Shown one piece after another: positions 36,101 to 48,744 of a stretch of DNA of 64,000 nucleotides (positions within the stretch are counted from its first letter, which is position 1; every line of letters starts with the position of its first letter). The notes under the pieces were generated by a model. That model worked only from the letters and a program-made list of their open reading frames with translations, was not told the origin of the DNA and ran no database searches. The position numbers were made by a program, and so were the translations under genes. The DNA is from Prostheceraeus crozeri (lineage: Eukaryota > Platyhelminthes > Polycladida > Euryleptidae), in NCBI GenBank assembly GCA_907163375.1, contig CAJQUW010012504.1, positions 124,001-188,000 of the forward strand, in the 5' to 3' direction.

Positions 36101-39100
36101 CCACCGACGCCTCCATCCCACCTCCCTGCGCTCATCCACACACCTTCCAACCACTGCACCACCGACGCCTCCATCCCACCTCCCTGCGCTCATCCACACA
36201 CCTTCCAACCACTGCACCACCGACGCCTCCATCCCACCTCCCTGCGCTCATCCACACACCTTCCAACCACTGCACCACCGACGCCTCCATCCCACCTCCC
36301 TGCGGTCATCCACACACCTTCCAACCACTGCACCACCGACGCCTCCATCCCACCTCCCTGCGCTCATCCACACACCTTCCAACCACTGCACCACCGACGC
36401 CTCCATCCCACCTCCCTGCGCTCATCCACACACCTTCCAACCACTGCACCACCGACGCCTCCATCCCACCTCCCTGCGCTCATCCACACACCTTCCAACC
36501 ACTGCACCACCGACGCCTCCATCCCACCTCCCTGCGCTCATCCACACACCTTCCAACCACTGCACCACCGACGCCTCCATCCCACCTCCCTGCGCTCATC
36601 CACACACCTTCCAACCACTGCACCACCGACGCCTCCATCCCACCTCCCTGCGCTCATCCACACACCTTCCAACCACTGCACCACCGACGCCTCCATCCCA
36701 CCTCCCTGCGCTCATCCACACACCTTCCAACCACTGCACCACCGACGCCTCCATCCCACCTCCCTGCGCTCATCCACACACCTTCCAACCACTGCACCAC
36801 CGACGCCTCCATCCCACCTCCCTGCGCTCATCCACACACCTTCCAACCACTGCACCACCGACGCCTCCATCCCACCTCCCTGCGCTCATCCACACACCTT
36901 CCAACCACTGCACCACCGACGCCTCCATCCCACCTCCCTGCGCTCATCCACACACCTTCCAACCACTGCACCACCGACGCCTCCATCCCACCTCCCTGCG
37001 CTCATCCACACACCTTCCAACCACTGCACCACCGACGCCTCCATCCCACCTCCCTGCGCTCATCCACACACCTTCCAACCACTGCACCACCGACGCCTCC
37101 ATCCCACCTCCCTGCGCTCATCCACACACCTTCCAACCACTGCACCACCGACGCCTCCATCCCACCTCCCTGCGCTCATCCACACACCTTCCAACCACTG
37201 CACCACCGACGCCTCCATCCCACCTCCCTGCGCTCATCCACACACCTTCCAACCACTGCACCACCGACGCCTCCATCCCACCTCCCTGCGCTCATCCACA
37301 CACCTTCCAACCACTGCACCAACGACGCCTCCATCCCACCTCCCTGCGCTCATCCACACACCTTCCAACCACTGCACCACGGACGCCTCCATCCCACCTC
37401 CCTGCGCTCATCCACACACCTTCCAACCACTGCACCACCGACGCCTCCATCCCACCTCCCTGCGCTCATCCACACACCTTCCAACCACTGCACCACCGAC
37501 GCCTCCATCCCACCTCCCTGCGCTCATCCACACACCTTCCAACCACTGCACCACCGACGCCTCCATCCCACCTCCCTGCGCTCATCCACACACCTTCCAA
37601 CCACTGCACCACCGACGCCTCGATCCCACCTCCCTGCGCTCATCCACACACCTTCCAACCACTGCACCACCGACGCCTCCATCCCACCTCCCTGCGCTCA
37701 TCCACACACCTTCCAACCACTGCACCACCGACGCCTCCATCCCACCTCCCTGCGCTCATCCACACACCTTCCAACCACTGCACCACCGACGCCTCCATCC
37801 CACCTCCCTGCGCTCATCCACACACCTTCCAACCACTGCACCACCGACGCCTCCATCCCACCTCCCTGCGCTCATCCACACACCTTCCAACCACTGCACC
37901 ACCGACGCCTCCATCCCACCTCCCTGCGCTCATCCACACACCTTCCAACCACTGCACCACCGACGCCTCCATCCCACCTCCCTGCGCTCATCCACACACC
38001 TTCCAACCACTGCACCACCGACGCCTCCATCCCACCTCCCTGCGCTCATCCACACACCTTCCAACCACTGCACCACCGACGCCTCCATCCCACCTCCCTG
38101 CGGTCATCCACACACCTTCCAACCACTGCACCACCGACGCCTCCATCCCACCTCCCTGCGCTCATCCACACACCTTCCAACCACTGCACCACCGACGCCT
38201 CCATCCCACCTCCCTGCGCTCATCCACACACCTTCCAACCACTGCACCACGGACGCCTCCATCCCACCTCCCTGCGCTCATCCACACACCTTCCAACCAC
38301 TGCACCACCGACGCCTCCATCCCACCTCCCTGCGCTCATCCACACACCTTCCAACCACTGCACCACCGACGCCTCCATCCCACCTCCCTGCGCTCATCCA
38401 CACACCTTCCAACCACTGCACCACCGACGCCTCGATCCCACCTCCCTGCGCTCATCCACACACCTTCCAACCACTGCACCACCGACGCCTCCATCCCACC
38501 TCCCTGCGCTCATCCACACACCTTCCAACCACTGCACCACCGACGCCTCCATCCCACCTCCCTGCGCTCATCCACACACCTTCCAACCACTGCACCACCG
38601 ACGCCTCCATCCCACCTCCCTGCGCTCATCCACACACCTTCCAACCACTGCACCACCGACGCCTCCATCCCACCTCCCTGCGCTCATCCACACACCTTCC
38701 AACCACTGCACCACCGACGCCTCCATCCCACCTCCCTGCGCTCATCCACACACCTTCCAACCACTGCACCACCGACGCCTCCATCCCACCTCCCTGCGCT
38801 CATCCACACACCTTCCAACCACTGCACCACCGACGCCTCCATCCCACCTCCCTGCGCTCATCCACACACCTTCCAACCACTGCACCACGGACGCCTCCAT
38901 CCCACCTCCCTGCGCTCATCCACACACCTTCCAACCACTGCACCACCGACGCCTCCATCCCACCTCCCTGCGGTCATCCACACACCTTCCAACCACTGCA
39001 CCACCGACGCCTCCATCCCACCTCCCTGCGCTCATCCACACACCTTCCAACCACTGCACCACCGACGCCTCCATCCCACCTCCCTGCGCTCATCCACACA

Positions 39101-42100
39101 CCTTCCAACCACTGCACCACCGACGCCTCGATCCCACCTCCCTGCGCTCATCCACACACCTTCCAACCACTGCACCACCGACGCCTCCATCCCACCTCCC
39201 TGCGCTCATCCACACACCTTCCAACCACTGCACCACCGACGCCTCCATCCCACCTCCCTGCGCTCATCCACACACCTTCCAACCACTGCACCACGGCAGC
39301 CTCGATCCCACCTCCCTGCGCTCATCCACACACCTTCCAACCACTGCACCACCGACGCCTCCATCCCACCTCCCTGCGCTCATCCACACACCTTCCAACC
39401 ACTGCACCACCGACGCCTCCATCCCACCTCCCTGCGCTCATCCACACACCTTCCAACCACTGCACCACCGACGCCTCCATCCCACCTCCCTGCGCTCATC
39501 CACACACCTTCCAACCACTGCACCACCGACGCCTCCATCCCACCTCCCTGCGCTCATCCACACACCTTCCAACCACTGCACCACCGACGCCTCCATCCCA
39601 CCTCCCTGCGCTCATCCACACACCTTCCAACCACTGCACCACCGACGCCTCCATCCCACCTCCCTGCGCTCATCCACACACCTTCCAACCACTGCACCAC
39701 CGACGCCTCCATCCCACCTCCCTGCGCTCATCCACACACCTTCCAACCACTGCACCACCGACGCCTCCATCCCACCTCCCTGCGCTCATCCACACACCTT
39801 CCAACCACTGCACCACCGACGCCTCCATCCCACCTCCCTGCGCTCATCCACACACCTTCCAACCACTGCACCACCGACGCCTCCATCCCACCTCCCTGCG
39901 CTCATCCACACACCTTCCAACCACTGCACCACCGACGCCTCCATCCCACCTCCCTGCGCTCATCCACACACCTTCCAACCACTGCACCACCGACGCCTCC
40001 ATCCCACCTCCCTGCGCTCATCCACACACCTTCCAACCACTGCACCACCGACGCCTCCATCCCACCTCCCTGCGCTCATCCACACACCTTCCAACCACTG
40101 CACCACCGACGCCTCCATCCCACCTCCCTGCGCTCATCCACACACCTTCCAACCACTGCACCACCGACGCCTCCATCCCACCTCCCTGCGCTCATCCACA
40201 CACCTTCCAACCACTGCACCACCGACGCCTCCATCCCACCTCCCTGCGCTCATCCACACACCTTCCAACCACTGCACCACCGACGCCTCCATCCCACCTC
40301 CCTGCGCTCATCCACACACCTTCCAACCACTGCACCACCGACGCCTCCATCCCACCTCCCTGCGCTCATCCACACACCTTCCAACCACTGCACCACCGAC
40401 GCCTCCATCCCACCTCCCTGCGCTCATCCACACACCTTCCAACCACTGCACCACCGACGCCTCCATCCCACCTCCCTGCGCTCATCCACACACCTTCCAA
40501 CCACTGCACCACCGACGCCTCCATCCCACCTCCCTGCGCTCATCCACACACCTTCCAACCACTGCACCACCGACGCCTCCATCCCACCTCCCTGCGCTCA
40601 TCCACACACCTTCCAACCACTGCACCACCGACGCCTCCATCCCACCTCCCTGCGCTCATCCACACACCTTCCAACCACTGCACCACCGACGCCTCCATCC
40701 CACCTCCCTGCGGTCATCCACACACCTTCCAACCACTGCACCACGGACGCCTCCATCCCACCTCCCTGCGCTCATCCACACACCTTCCAACCACTGCACC
40801 ACCGACGCCTCCATCCCACCTCCCTGCGCTCATCCACACACCTTCCAACCACTGCACCACCGACGCCTCCATCCCACCTCCCTGCGCTCATCCACACACC
40901 TTCCAACCACTGCACCACCGACGCCTCGATCCCACCTCCCTGCGCTCATCCACACACCTTCCAACCACTGCACCACCGACGCCTCGATCCCACCTCCCTG
41001 CGCTCATCCACACACCTTCCAACCACTGCACCACCGACGCCTCCATCCCACCTCCCTGCGCTCATCCACACACCTTCCAACCACTGCACCACCGACGCCT
41101 CCATCCCACCTCCCTGCGGTCATCCACACACCTTCCAACCACTGCACCACCGACGCCTCCATCCCACCTCCCTGCGGTCATCCACACACCTTCCAACCAC
41201 TGCACCACCGACGCCTCCATCCCACCTCCCTGCGCTCATCCACACACCTTCCAACCACTGCACCACCGACGCCTCCATCCCACCTCCCTGCGCTCATCCA
41301 CACACCTTCCAACCACTGCACCACCGACGCCTCCATCCCACCTCCCTGCGCTCATCCACACACCTTCCAACCACTGCACCACCGACGCCTCCATCCCACC
41401 TCCCTGCGCTCATCCACACACCTTCCAACCACTGCACCACCGACGCCTCGATCCCACCTCCCTGCGCTCATCCACACACCTTCCAACCACTGCACCACCG
41501 ACGCCTCCATCCCACCTCCCTGCGCTCATCCACACACCTTCCAACCACTGCACCACCGACGCCTCCATCCCACCTCCCTGCGCTCATCCACACACCTTCC
41601 AACCACTGCACCACGGACGCCTCCATCCCACCTCCCTGCGCTCATCCACACACCTTCCAACCACTGCACCACCGACGCCTCCATCCCACCTCCTGCGCTC
41701 ATCCACACACCTTCCAACCACTGCACCACCGACGCCTCCATCCCACCTCCCTGCGCTCATCCACACACCTTCCAACCACTGCACCACCGACGCCTCCATC
41801 CCACCTCCCTGCGCTCATCCACACACCTTCCAACCACTGCACCACCGACGCCTCCATCCCACCTCCCTGCGCTCATCCACACACCTTCCAACCACTGCAC
41901 CACCGACGCCTCGATCCCACCTCCCTGCGCTCATCCACACACCTTCCAACCACTGCACCACCGACGCCTCCATCCCACCTCCCTGCGCTCATCCACACAC
42001 CTTCCAACCACTGCACCACCGACGCCTCCATCCCACCTCCCTGCGCTCATCCACACACCTTCCAACCACTGCACCACGGACGCCTCGATCCCACCTCCCT

Positions 42101-44973
42101 GCGCTCATCCACACACCTTCCAACCACTGCACCACCGACGCCTCCATCCCACCTCCCTGCGCTCATCCACACACCTTCCAACCACTGCACCACCGACGCC
42201 TCCATCCCACCTCCCTGCGCTCATCCACACACCTTCCAACCACTGCACCACCGACGCCTCCATCCCACCTCCCTGCGCTCATCCACACACCTTCCAACCA
42301 CTGCACCACCGACGCCTCGATCCCACCTCCCTGCGCTCATCCACACACCTTCCAACCACTGCACCACCGACGCCTCCATCCCACCTCCCTGCGCTCATCC
42401 ACACACCTTCCAACCACTGCACCACCGACGCCTCCATCCCACCTCCCTGCGCTCATCCACACACCTTCCAACCACTGCACCACCGACGCCTCCATCCCAC
42501 CTCCCTGCGCTCATCCACACACCTTCCAACCACTGCACCACCGACGCCTCGATCCCACCTCCCTGCGGTCATCCACACACCTTCCAACCACTGCACCACC
42601 GACGCCTCCATCCCACCTCCCTGCGCTCATCCACACACCTTCCAACCACTGCACCACCGACGCCTCCATCCCACCTCCCTGCGCTCATCCACACACCTTC
42701 CAACCACTGCACCACCGACGCCTCCATCCCACCTCCCTGCGCTCATCCACACACCTTCCAACCACTGCACCACCGACGCCTCCATCCCACCTCCCTGCGC
42801 TCATCCACACACCTTCCAACCACTGCACCACCGACGCCTCCATCCCACCTCCCTGCGCTCATCCACACACCTTCCAACCACTGCACCACCGACGCCTCGA
42901 TCCCACCTCCCTGCGCTCATCCACACACCTTCCAACCACTGCACCACCGACGCCTCCATCCCACCTCCCTGCGCTCATCCACACACCTTCCAACCACTGC
43001 ACCACCGACGCCTCGATCCCACCTCCCTGCGCTCATCCACACACCTTCCAACCACTGCACCACCGACGCCTCCATCCCACCTCCCTGCGCTCATCCACAC
43101 ACCTTCCAACCACTGCACCACGGACGCCTCCATCCCACCTCCCTGCGCTCATCCACACACCTTCCAACCACTGCACCACCGACGCCTCCATCCCACCTCC
43201 CTGCGCTCATCCACACACCTTCCAACCACTGCACCACCGACGCCTCCATCCCACCTCCCTGCGCTCATCCACACACCTTCCAACCACTGCACCACCGACG
43301 CCTCCATCCCACCTCCCTGCGGTCATCCACACACCTTCCAACCACTGCACCACCGACGCCTCGATCCCACCTCCCTGCGCTCATCCACACACCTTCCAAC
43401 CACTGCACCACCGACGCCTCCATCCCACCTCCCTGCGCTCATCCACACACCTTCCAACCACTGCACCACCGACGCCTCGATCCCACCTCCCTGCGCTCAT
43501 CCACACACCTTCCAACCACTGCACCACCGACGCCTCCATCCCACCTCCCTGCGCTCATCCACACACCTTCCAACCACTGCACCACGGACGCCTCGATCCC
43601 ACCTCCCTGCGCTCATCCACACACCTTCCAACCACTGCACCACCGACGCCTCCATCCCACCTCCCTGCGCTCATCCACACACCTTCCAACCACTGCACCA
43701 CCGACGCCTCCATCCCACCTCCCTGCGCTCATCCACACACCTTCCAACCACTGCACCACCGACGCCTCCATCCCACCTCCCTGCGCTCATCCACACACCT
43801 TCCAACCACTGCACCACCGAGGCCTCGATCCCACCTCCCTGCGCTCATCCACACACCTTCCAACCACTGCACCACCGAGGCCTCCATCCCACCTCCCTGC
43901 GCTCATCCACACACCTTCCAACCACTGCACCACCGACGCCTCCATCCCACCTCCCTGCGCTCATCCACACACCTTCCAACCACTGCACCACCGACGCCTC
44001 CATCCCACCTCCCTGCGCTCATCCACACACCTTCCAACCACTGCACCACCGACGCCTCCATCCCACCTCCCTGCGCTCATCCACACACCTTCCAACCACT
44101 GCACCACCGACGCCTCGATCCCACCTCCCTGCGCTCATCCACACACCTTCCAACCACTGCACCACCGACGCCTCGATCCCACCTCCCTGCGGTCATCCAC
44201 ACACCTTCCAACCACTGCACCACCGAGGCCTCGATCCCACCTCCCTGCGCTCATCCACACACCTTCCAACCACTGCACCACCGACGCCTCCATCCCACCT
44301 CCCTGCGCTCATCCACACACCTTCCAACCACTGCACCACGGCAGCCTCGATCCCACCTCCCTGCGGTCATCCACACACCTTCCAACCACTGCACCACCGA
44401 CGCCTCCATCCCACCTCCCTGCGCTTATCCACACACCTTCCAGCCACTGCACCACGGCAGCCTCGATCCCACCTCCTTGCGGTCATCCACACACCTTCCA
44501 ACCACTGCACCACGGAGACCTCGATCTCACCTGACTGCGCTCATCCACGCACCTTCCAACCACTGCATCACGGAGGCCTCGATCCCACCTCCCTGCGCTC
44601 ATCCACACACCTTCCAACCGCTGCACCACGAACGCCTCGAATCCACCTCCCTGTGGTCATCCACACGCCTTCCAACCACTGCACCACAGAGCCCTAGATC
44701 CCACCTCCCTGCGCTCATCCACACACCTTCCAACCACTGCACCACGGAGGCCTCGATCCCACCTCCCTCCGGTCATCCACACACCTTCCAACCACTGCTC
44801 CACAGAGGCCTCGATCCCACCTCCCTCCGCTCATCCACACACGTTCCAACCACTGCACCACAGAGGCCTCGATCCCACCTCCCAGCGGTCATCCACACAC
44901 CTTCCAACCACTGCACCACGGCAGTCTCGATCCCACCTCCCTGCGCTCATCCACACACCTTCCAACCACTGCA
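27149..44973. repeat. 58-bp satellite array, about 307 units
   Basis: Unit parts in order: ACCGACGCCTCCATCCCAC, CTCCCTGCGC, TCATCCACACACCTTCC and AACCACTGCAC. Plus-strand composition is about 55% C and under 10% G. Central units (about 36-43 kb) are nearly identical; left units (27-35 kb) and the last kilobase are diverse, often with ACGGAGGCCTCGATCC in place of ACCGACGCCTCCATCC. A few 57-bp units lack one C (CACCTCCTGCG). No TAA, TAG or TGA occurs in any plus frame of the unit, and 58 is not a multiple of three, so all three plus frames stay open for 13 to 15 kb; minus frames meet a stop (from TCA) every 174 bases. These frames are not genes. Confidence 0.98.
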
Positions 44974-45838
44974 TGAGGGAGAGTCATGATTTAATCGACG
45001 TGTCACCGAGATTTTAAGTGACAAAGGTAATGACTATTTAATCCTTGATGTAAATATATTTGCTGTTTAGAATTGACATTGTTGATTCTATTTAAGCGTC
45101 ACCGCTTAAGTTGATTTATTCAAAGATTATTCATTGAAACGATTAATCCTTTTTCTGCGTGCAAACAAGGCCGTATGATGATATCTTGCGTCTTTCATGC
45201 ATTCTTTAAAATGAGGGCTTAAGATGTTTGTTTAGAAATTTCTTAATGTTCAGACGGAATAATGTGAGAAAACAAATCGTTATACAGTTCTGTTGAAAGT
45301 TAATTTATTCAAATCAAAAACAACAACAAGTATTGACGCCATGCTAAATTCCTTAGGAGGTTGACTGGTGGATTATAAGGTTATTTTTAATACTGTGTTG
45401 TTTAGGATGTAGCTATTGCGTGCGTGCACCTATTTAGGTGATATCATTCATTTACAAACAGCATCTGCAGTTTTCGTCATCACCGAAAATCTTAAAAGCT
45501 GTTGTTAGTTACCACTAGGATGAAAATCAATGTTTTTCATAAATGTTTTAAAGCAAATGACATGTTTTTGCTTTTATTGTTTCTTTAAATGCGTTTCGGG
45601 AATTTTATTAAAATGTCCTACCTATTGAATACTAGAAGATTGATGAACTTCAATTTCTTACTTACCTTTCCTTACTTTATCCGTTCAACGTCATTTCCGT
45701 TGGGTTGTTGGTTTCACTAATTAATTATTGAATAATCCGCATTCAATTTAAGTAGCTAAAAGTTGCATTTTAATTATAAGTACTTTTAAAGTTGGATGCG
45801 GCCCAACTCGACTTCTACATTGATGATGTGGTCCGGGG
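44974..45838. other. Intron DNA between the two tandem arrays
   Basis: AT-rich, no gene or repeat recognised. Confidence 0.5.
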
Positions 45839-47015
45839 CCGACAATGAGACTTTCACAGAATGATGTACACCTCATAGTCCGGCAGACAGCACGAGTTTG
45901 TGCAGGGAACGAGGCCGAGAATGAGACTTTCACAGAATGATGTACACCTCATAGTCCGGCAGCCAGCACGAGTTTGTGCAGGGAACGAGGCCGACAATGA
46001 GACTTTCACAGAATGATGTACACCTCATAGTCCGGCAGCAGCCAGCACGAGTTTCTGCAGGGAACGAGGCCGAAAATGAGACTTTCACAGAATGATGTAC
46101 ACCTCATAGTCCGGCAGACAGCACGAGTTTGTGCAGGGAACGAGGCCGAGAATGAGACTTTCACAGAATGATGTACACCTCATAGTCCGGCAGCCAGCAC
46201 GAGTTTGTGCAGGGAACGAGGCCGAGAATGAGACTTTCACAGAATGATGTACACCTCATAGTCCGGCAGCCAGCACGAGTTTGTGCAGGGAACGAGGCCG
46301 AGAATGAGACTTTCACAGAATGATGTACACCTCATAGTCCGGCAGACAGCACGAGTTTGTGCAGGGAACGAGGCCGAGAATGAGACTTTCACAGAATGAT
46401 GTACACCTCATAGTCCGGCAGCCAGCACGAGTTTGTGCAGGGAACGAGGCCGAGAATGAGACTTTCACAGAATGATGTACACCTCATAGTCCGGCAGCCA
46501 GCACGAGTTTGTGCAGGGAACGAGGCCGAGAATGAGACTTTCACAGAATGATGTACACCTCATAGTCCGGCAGCCAGCACGAGTTTGTGCAGGGAACGAG
46601 GCCGACAATGAGACTTTCACAGAATGATGTACACCTCATAGTCCGGCAGACAGCACGAGTTTGTGCAGGGAACGAGGCCGACAATGAGACTTTCACAGAA
46701 TGATGTACACCTCATAGTCCGGCAGCCAGCACGAGTTTGTGCAGGGAACGAGGCCGAGAATGAGACTTTCACAGAATGATGTACACCTCATAGTCCGGCA
46801 GCCAGCACGAGTTTGTGCAGGGAACGAGGCCGAGAATGAGACTTTCACAGAATGATGTACACCTCATAGTCCGGCAGCCAGCACGAGTTTGTGCAGGGAA
46901 CGAGGCCGAGAATGAGACTTTCACAGAATGATGTACACCTCATAGTCCGGCAGCCAGCACGAGTTTGTGCAGGGAACGAGGCCGACAATGAGACTTTCAC
47001 AGAATGATGTACACC
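45839..47015. repeat. 76-bp minisatellite, about 15.5 units
   Basis: Unit phrases: AATGAGACTTTCACAGAATG, ATGTACACCTCATAGTCCGG, CAGCACGAGTTTGTGCAGGG, AACGAGGCCG. Variation is limited to a C/A in CAGCCAGC or CAGACAGC, the base before AATGAG, and one unit with an extra CAG near 46040. The array stops abruptly after ATGTACACC. Confidence 0.97.
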
Positions 47016-47654
47016 CTATCCCTACAACAAATCTGCGCGTTTGCCGAGTTCTGGTTAGTTCGTCCTGCTGTCAGATAAGATCAAAGACAAACACATGTAA
47101 ATCTAATGGGACGCAGACAAACATTTTCCTCTAAAATGAGATTTTCTACTTGATTAAGTGAAAAGCACGGAGCTCAAAGCTATCATTTTTGACATAGAAA
47201 GTCTTCAGGTCTTTTCCTATGATGCGTATATGTTATTAACGTTATTAATTGATCATTGCGAGAATGAAGTTGAGTGTGGCTGAAATTTGCCAAAATCATG
47301 TGTTTGCCGACATTGTGCAACTTGCTATGTCGGAATGTGTTCAGCTTCGCAGCCGACGGTATTTGAACAGTGGATTCATGACTTAATCAGTTAGAACTCC
47401 GGAAATCTCAGCTTTATACTGCGTTTCATTGTATTTACATGTGTGCTATGATTTATCTTTCTATGCTTGTTTGCCGTAATATATACTTAATATACTTGAA
47501 ATGCTGAAATAAATCTGCTGGATTCTTGAATATAACTGCAGAGTTCTGTAATTAAAGTGGAAATGGTGTAGTCAAACTGAACAAGAGATGACCTGCCTAT
47601 TTCTATGTTCCTATGAGATCACGTGATTTCAATAGATTAGAAGACAGGAGGTGC
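47016..47654. other. Intron DNA, no gene seen
   Basis: AT-rich sequence without recognised features. Confidence 0.5.
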
Positions 47655-48059
47655 CATAGATATCTTTATTTTTCACCGTGCGTATAATGTAGATATCTTG
47701 TCATTTTATTTTACCTGTAAAGCAGATGGCTGCACGGGCGTGCTGTAATATCTTCATTATTGCGCTGGTTGAATTACAGATTTCTATATAGATCTATGCG
47801 ATTGAATTATATAAAACCCGCTTATTATTTCACCATAGAATTAGATTAGTCATTATGGTCATGATATCGGTGAAAAATAAAATCACCTACACAACTCGTG
47901 CAAAGATATCCATCATTTGCTTTCTCCTCGATCAACATTCTATGTCCTCACCCTTCGGGCTCGTGCATAGATATGTTCACCTCGAAGAAAGCAATGAAGA
48001 TGGATATTTTGCACTAGTTGCATAAATAACTATTATACTCATCATAGATATCTTTATTT
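47655..48059. mobile_element. Foldback repeat family F, copy 3, between 17-bp direct repeats
   Basis: Left module with CCGTGCGTATAATGTAGATAT and a hairpin GCACG-GG-CGTGC; right module foldback with CACAACTCGTGC and GCACTAGTTGC arms around a loop containing CACCCTTCGGGCTCGTGC. CATAGATATCTTTATTT occurs perfectly at 47655-47671 and 48043-48059. This is the most diverged of the three main copies. It ends about 90 bp before the last exon of the host gene. Confidence 0.65.
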
Positions 48060-48149
48060 GAAAATCTTTACGTCTTCCACTGTCATCGCTATTTACCGTT
48101 TAACCACGGAATCGTCACCACCAATAACATTGACATTTTGTCTTTCCAG

Positions 48150-48378
48150 CGAACCCGTCGACCCACTGACTCGCCAACATTTGGAGGAATATCGTGCTCG
48201 GTTCACACCTGTTGCCCCGGTGATGGCTCGTCAATCTCCGTCACCGTCCAACCTCACCCGTGTCAACAGCCTGCCCGACCTGTCTCCGCGAGACTTCGTC
48301 CAAGTAGCTCTAAACGCATCTAAACAAAGCAAGATGGTGCGCACTTCAAACTATGGAACCAATGGTGTGGCGATCTAG
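48150..48378 (+). CDS. Coiled-coil protein, terminal exon and stop
   Basis: Begins after the acceptor TTGTCTTTCCAG, completes a split serine codon and encodes EPVDPLTRQHLEEYRARF, then a serine/proline-rich segment SPSPSNLTRVNSLPDLSPRD, and ends MVRTSNYGTNGVAI before TAG at 48376-48378. A short helix followed by a disordered tail with possible SP phosphorylation sites. Total visible protein is 278 residues. No AATAAA was found in the following few hundred bases, so the polyadenylation site is not placed. Confidence 0.85.
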
Positions 48379-48744
48379 AACTGTTTTGACGTGCGAGCAC
48401 TAACAAGATTTCCGTCCATTCATGCTGTCCCTTCATCTATAAAAGGAAGAAAATGAAGCACTATTGTTGATTATTATTTTAATATAGAGCTACTGTCAAG
48501 AGAAGATGAGTAGTATTAATAGCGCTTCATTTTCGTGCCCAGTGAAAGATTTTCTTTGACTTCTTGTTCCCTCCCAGATCATATTGATAATCACGCTGAA
48601 CTTTGATAAAATTGAACCGTTTGATAATATTGATAGAAATAATTTCTTCGATTTTATTCTCAGAGTAAGACAAAAATACATAATTGTTACTCAATACAAG
48701 AGTTTTCTTTTCTTTATGTGCTGACTGAGTATTTTGTCCTCGTG

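Larger units (their letters stand above)
22852..48149 (+). other. 25.3 kb final intron carrying the satellite
   Basis: Donor GTGAGA after 22851 and acceptor TTTTGTCTTTCCAG before 48150; both neighbours are phase 2, so joining them keeps the frame. The intron holds family F copies, a retroelement remnant, the 58-bp satellite and the 76-bp minisatellite. An alternative, that one of the two exon groups belongs to another transcript, is not excluded, but the phase agreement and total length divisible by three argue for one gene. Confidence 0.72.

Noticed and set aside
29811-44534. Giant forward open frames of over 4000 codons, three overlapping in different phases
   Set aside because: They follow from a stop-free 58-bp unit; one of them even begins at a TTG, and no protein-like variation pattern is present.
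27149-44973. CRISPR array
   Set aside because: Units are directly adjacent without unique spacers and the context is an animal intron.
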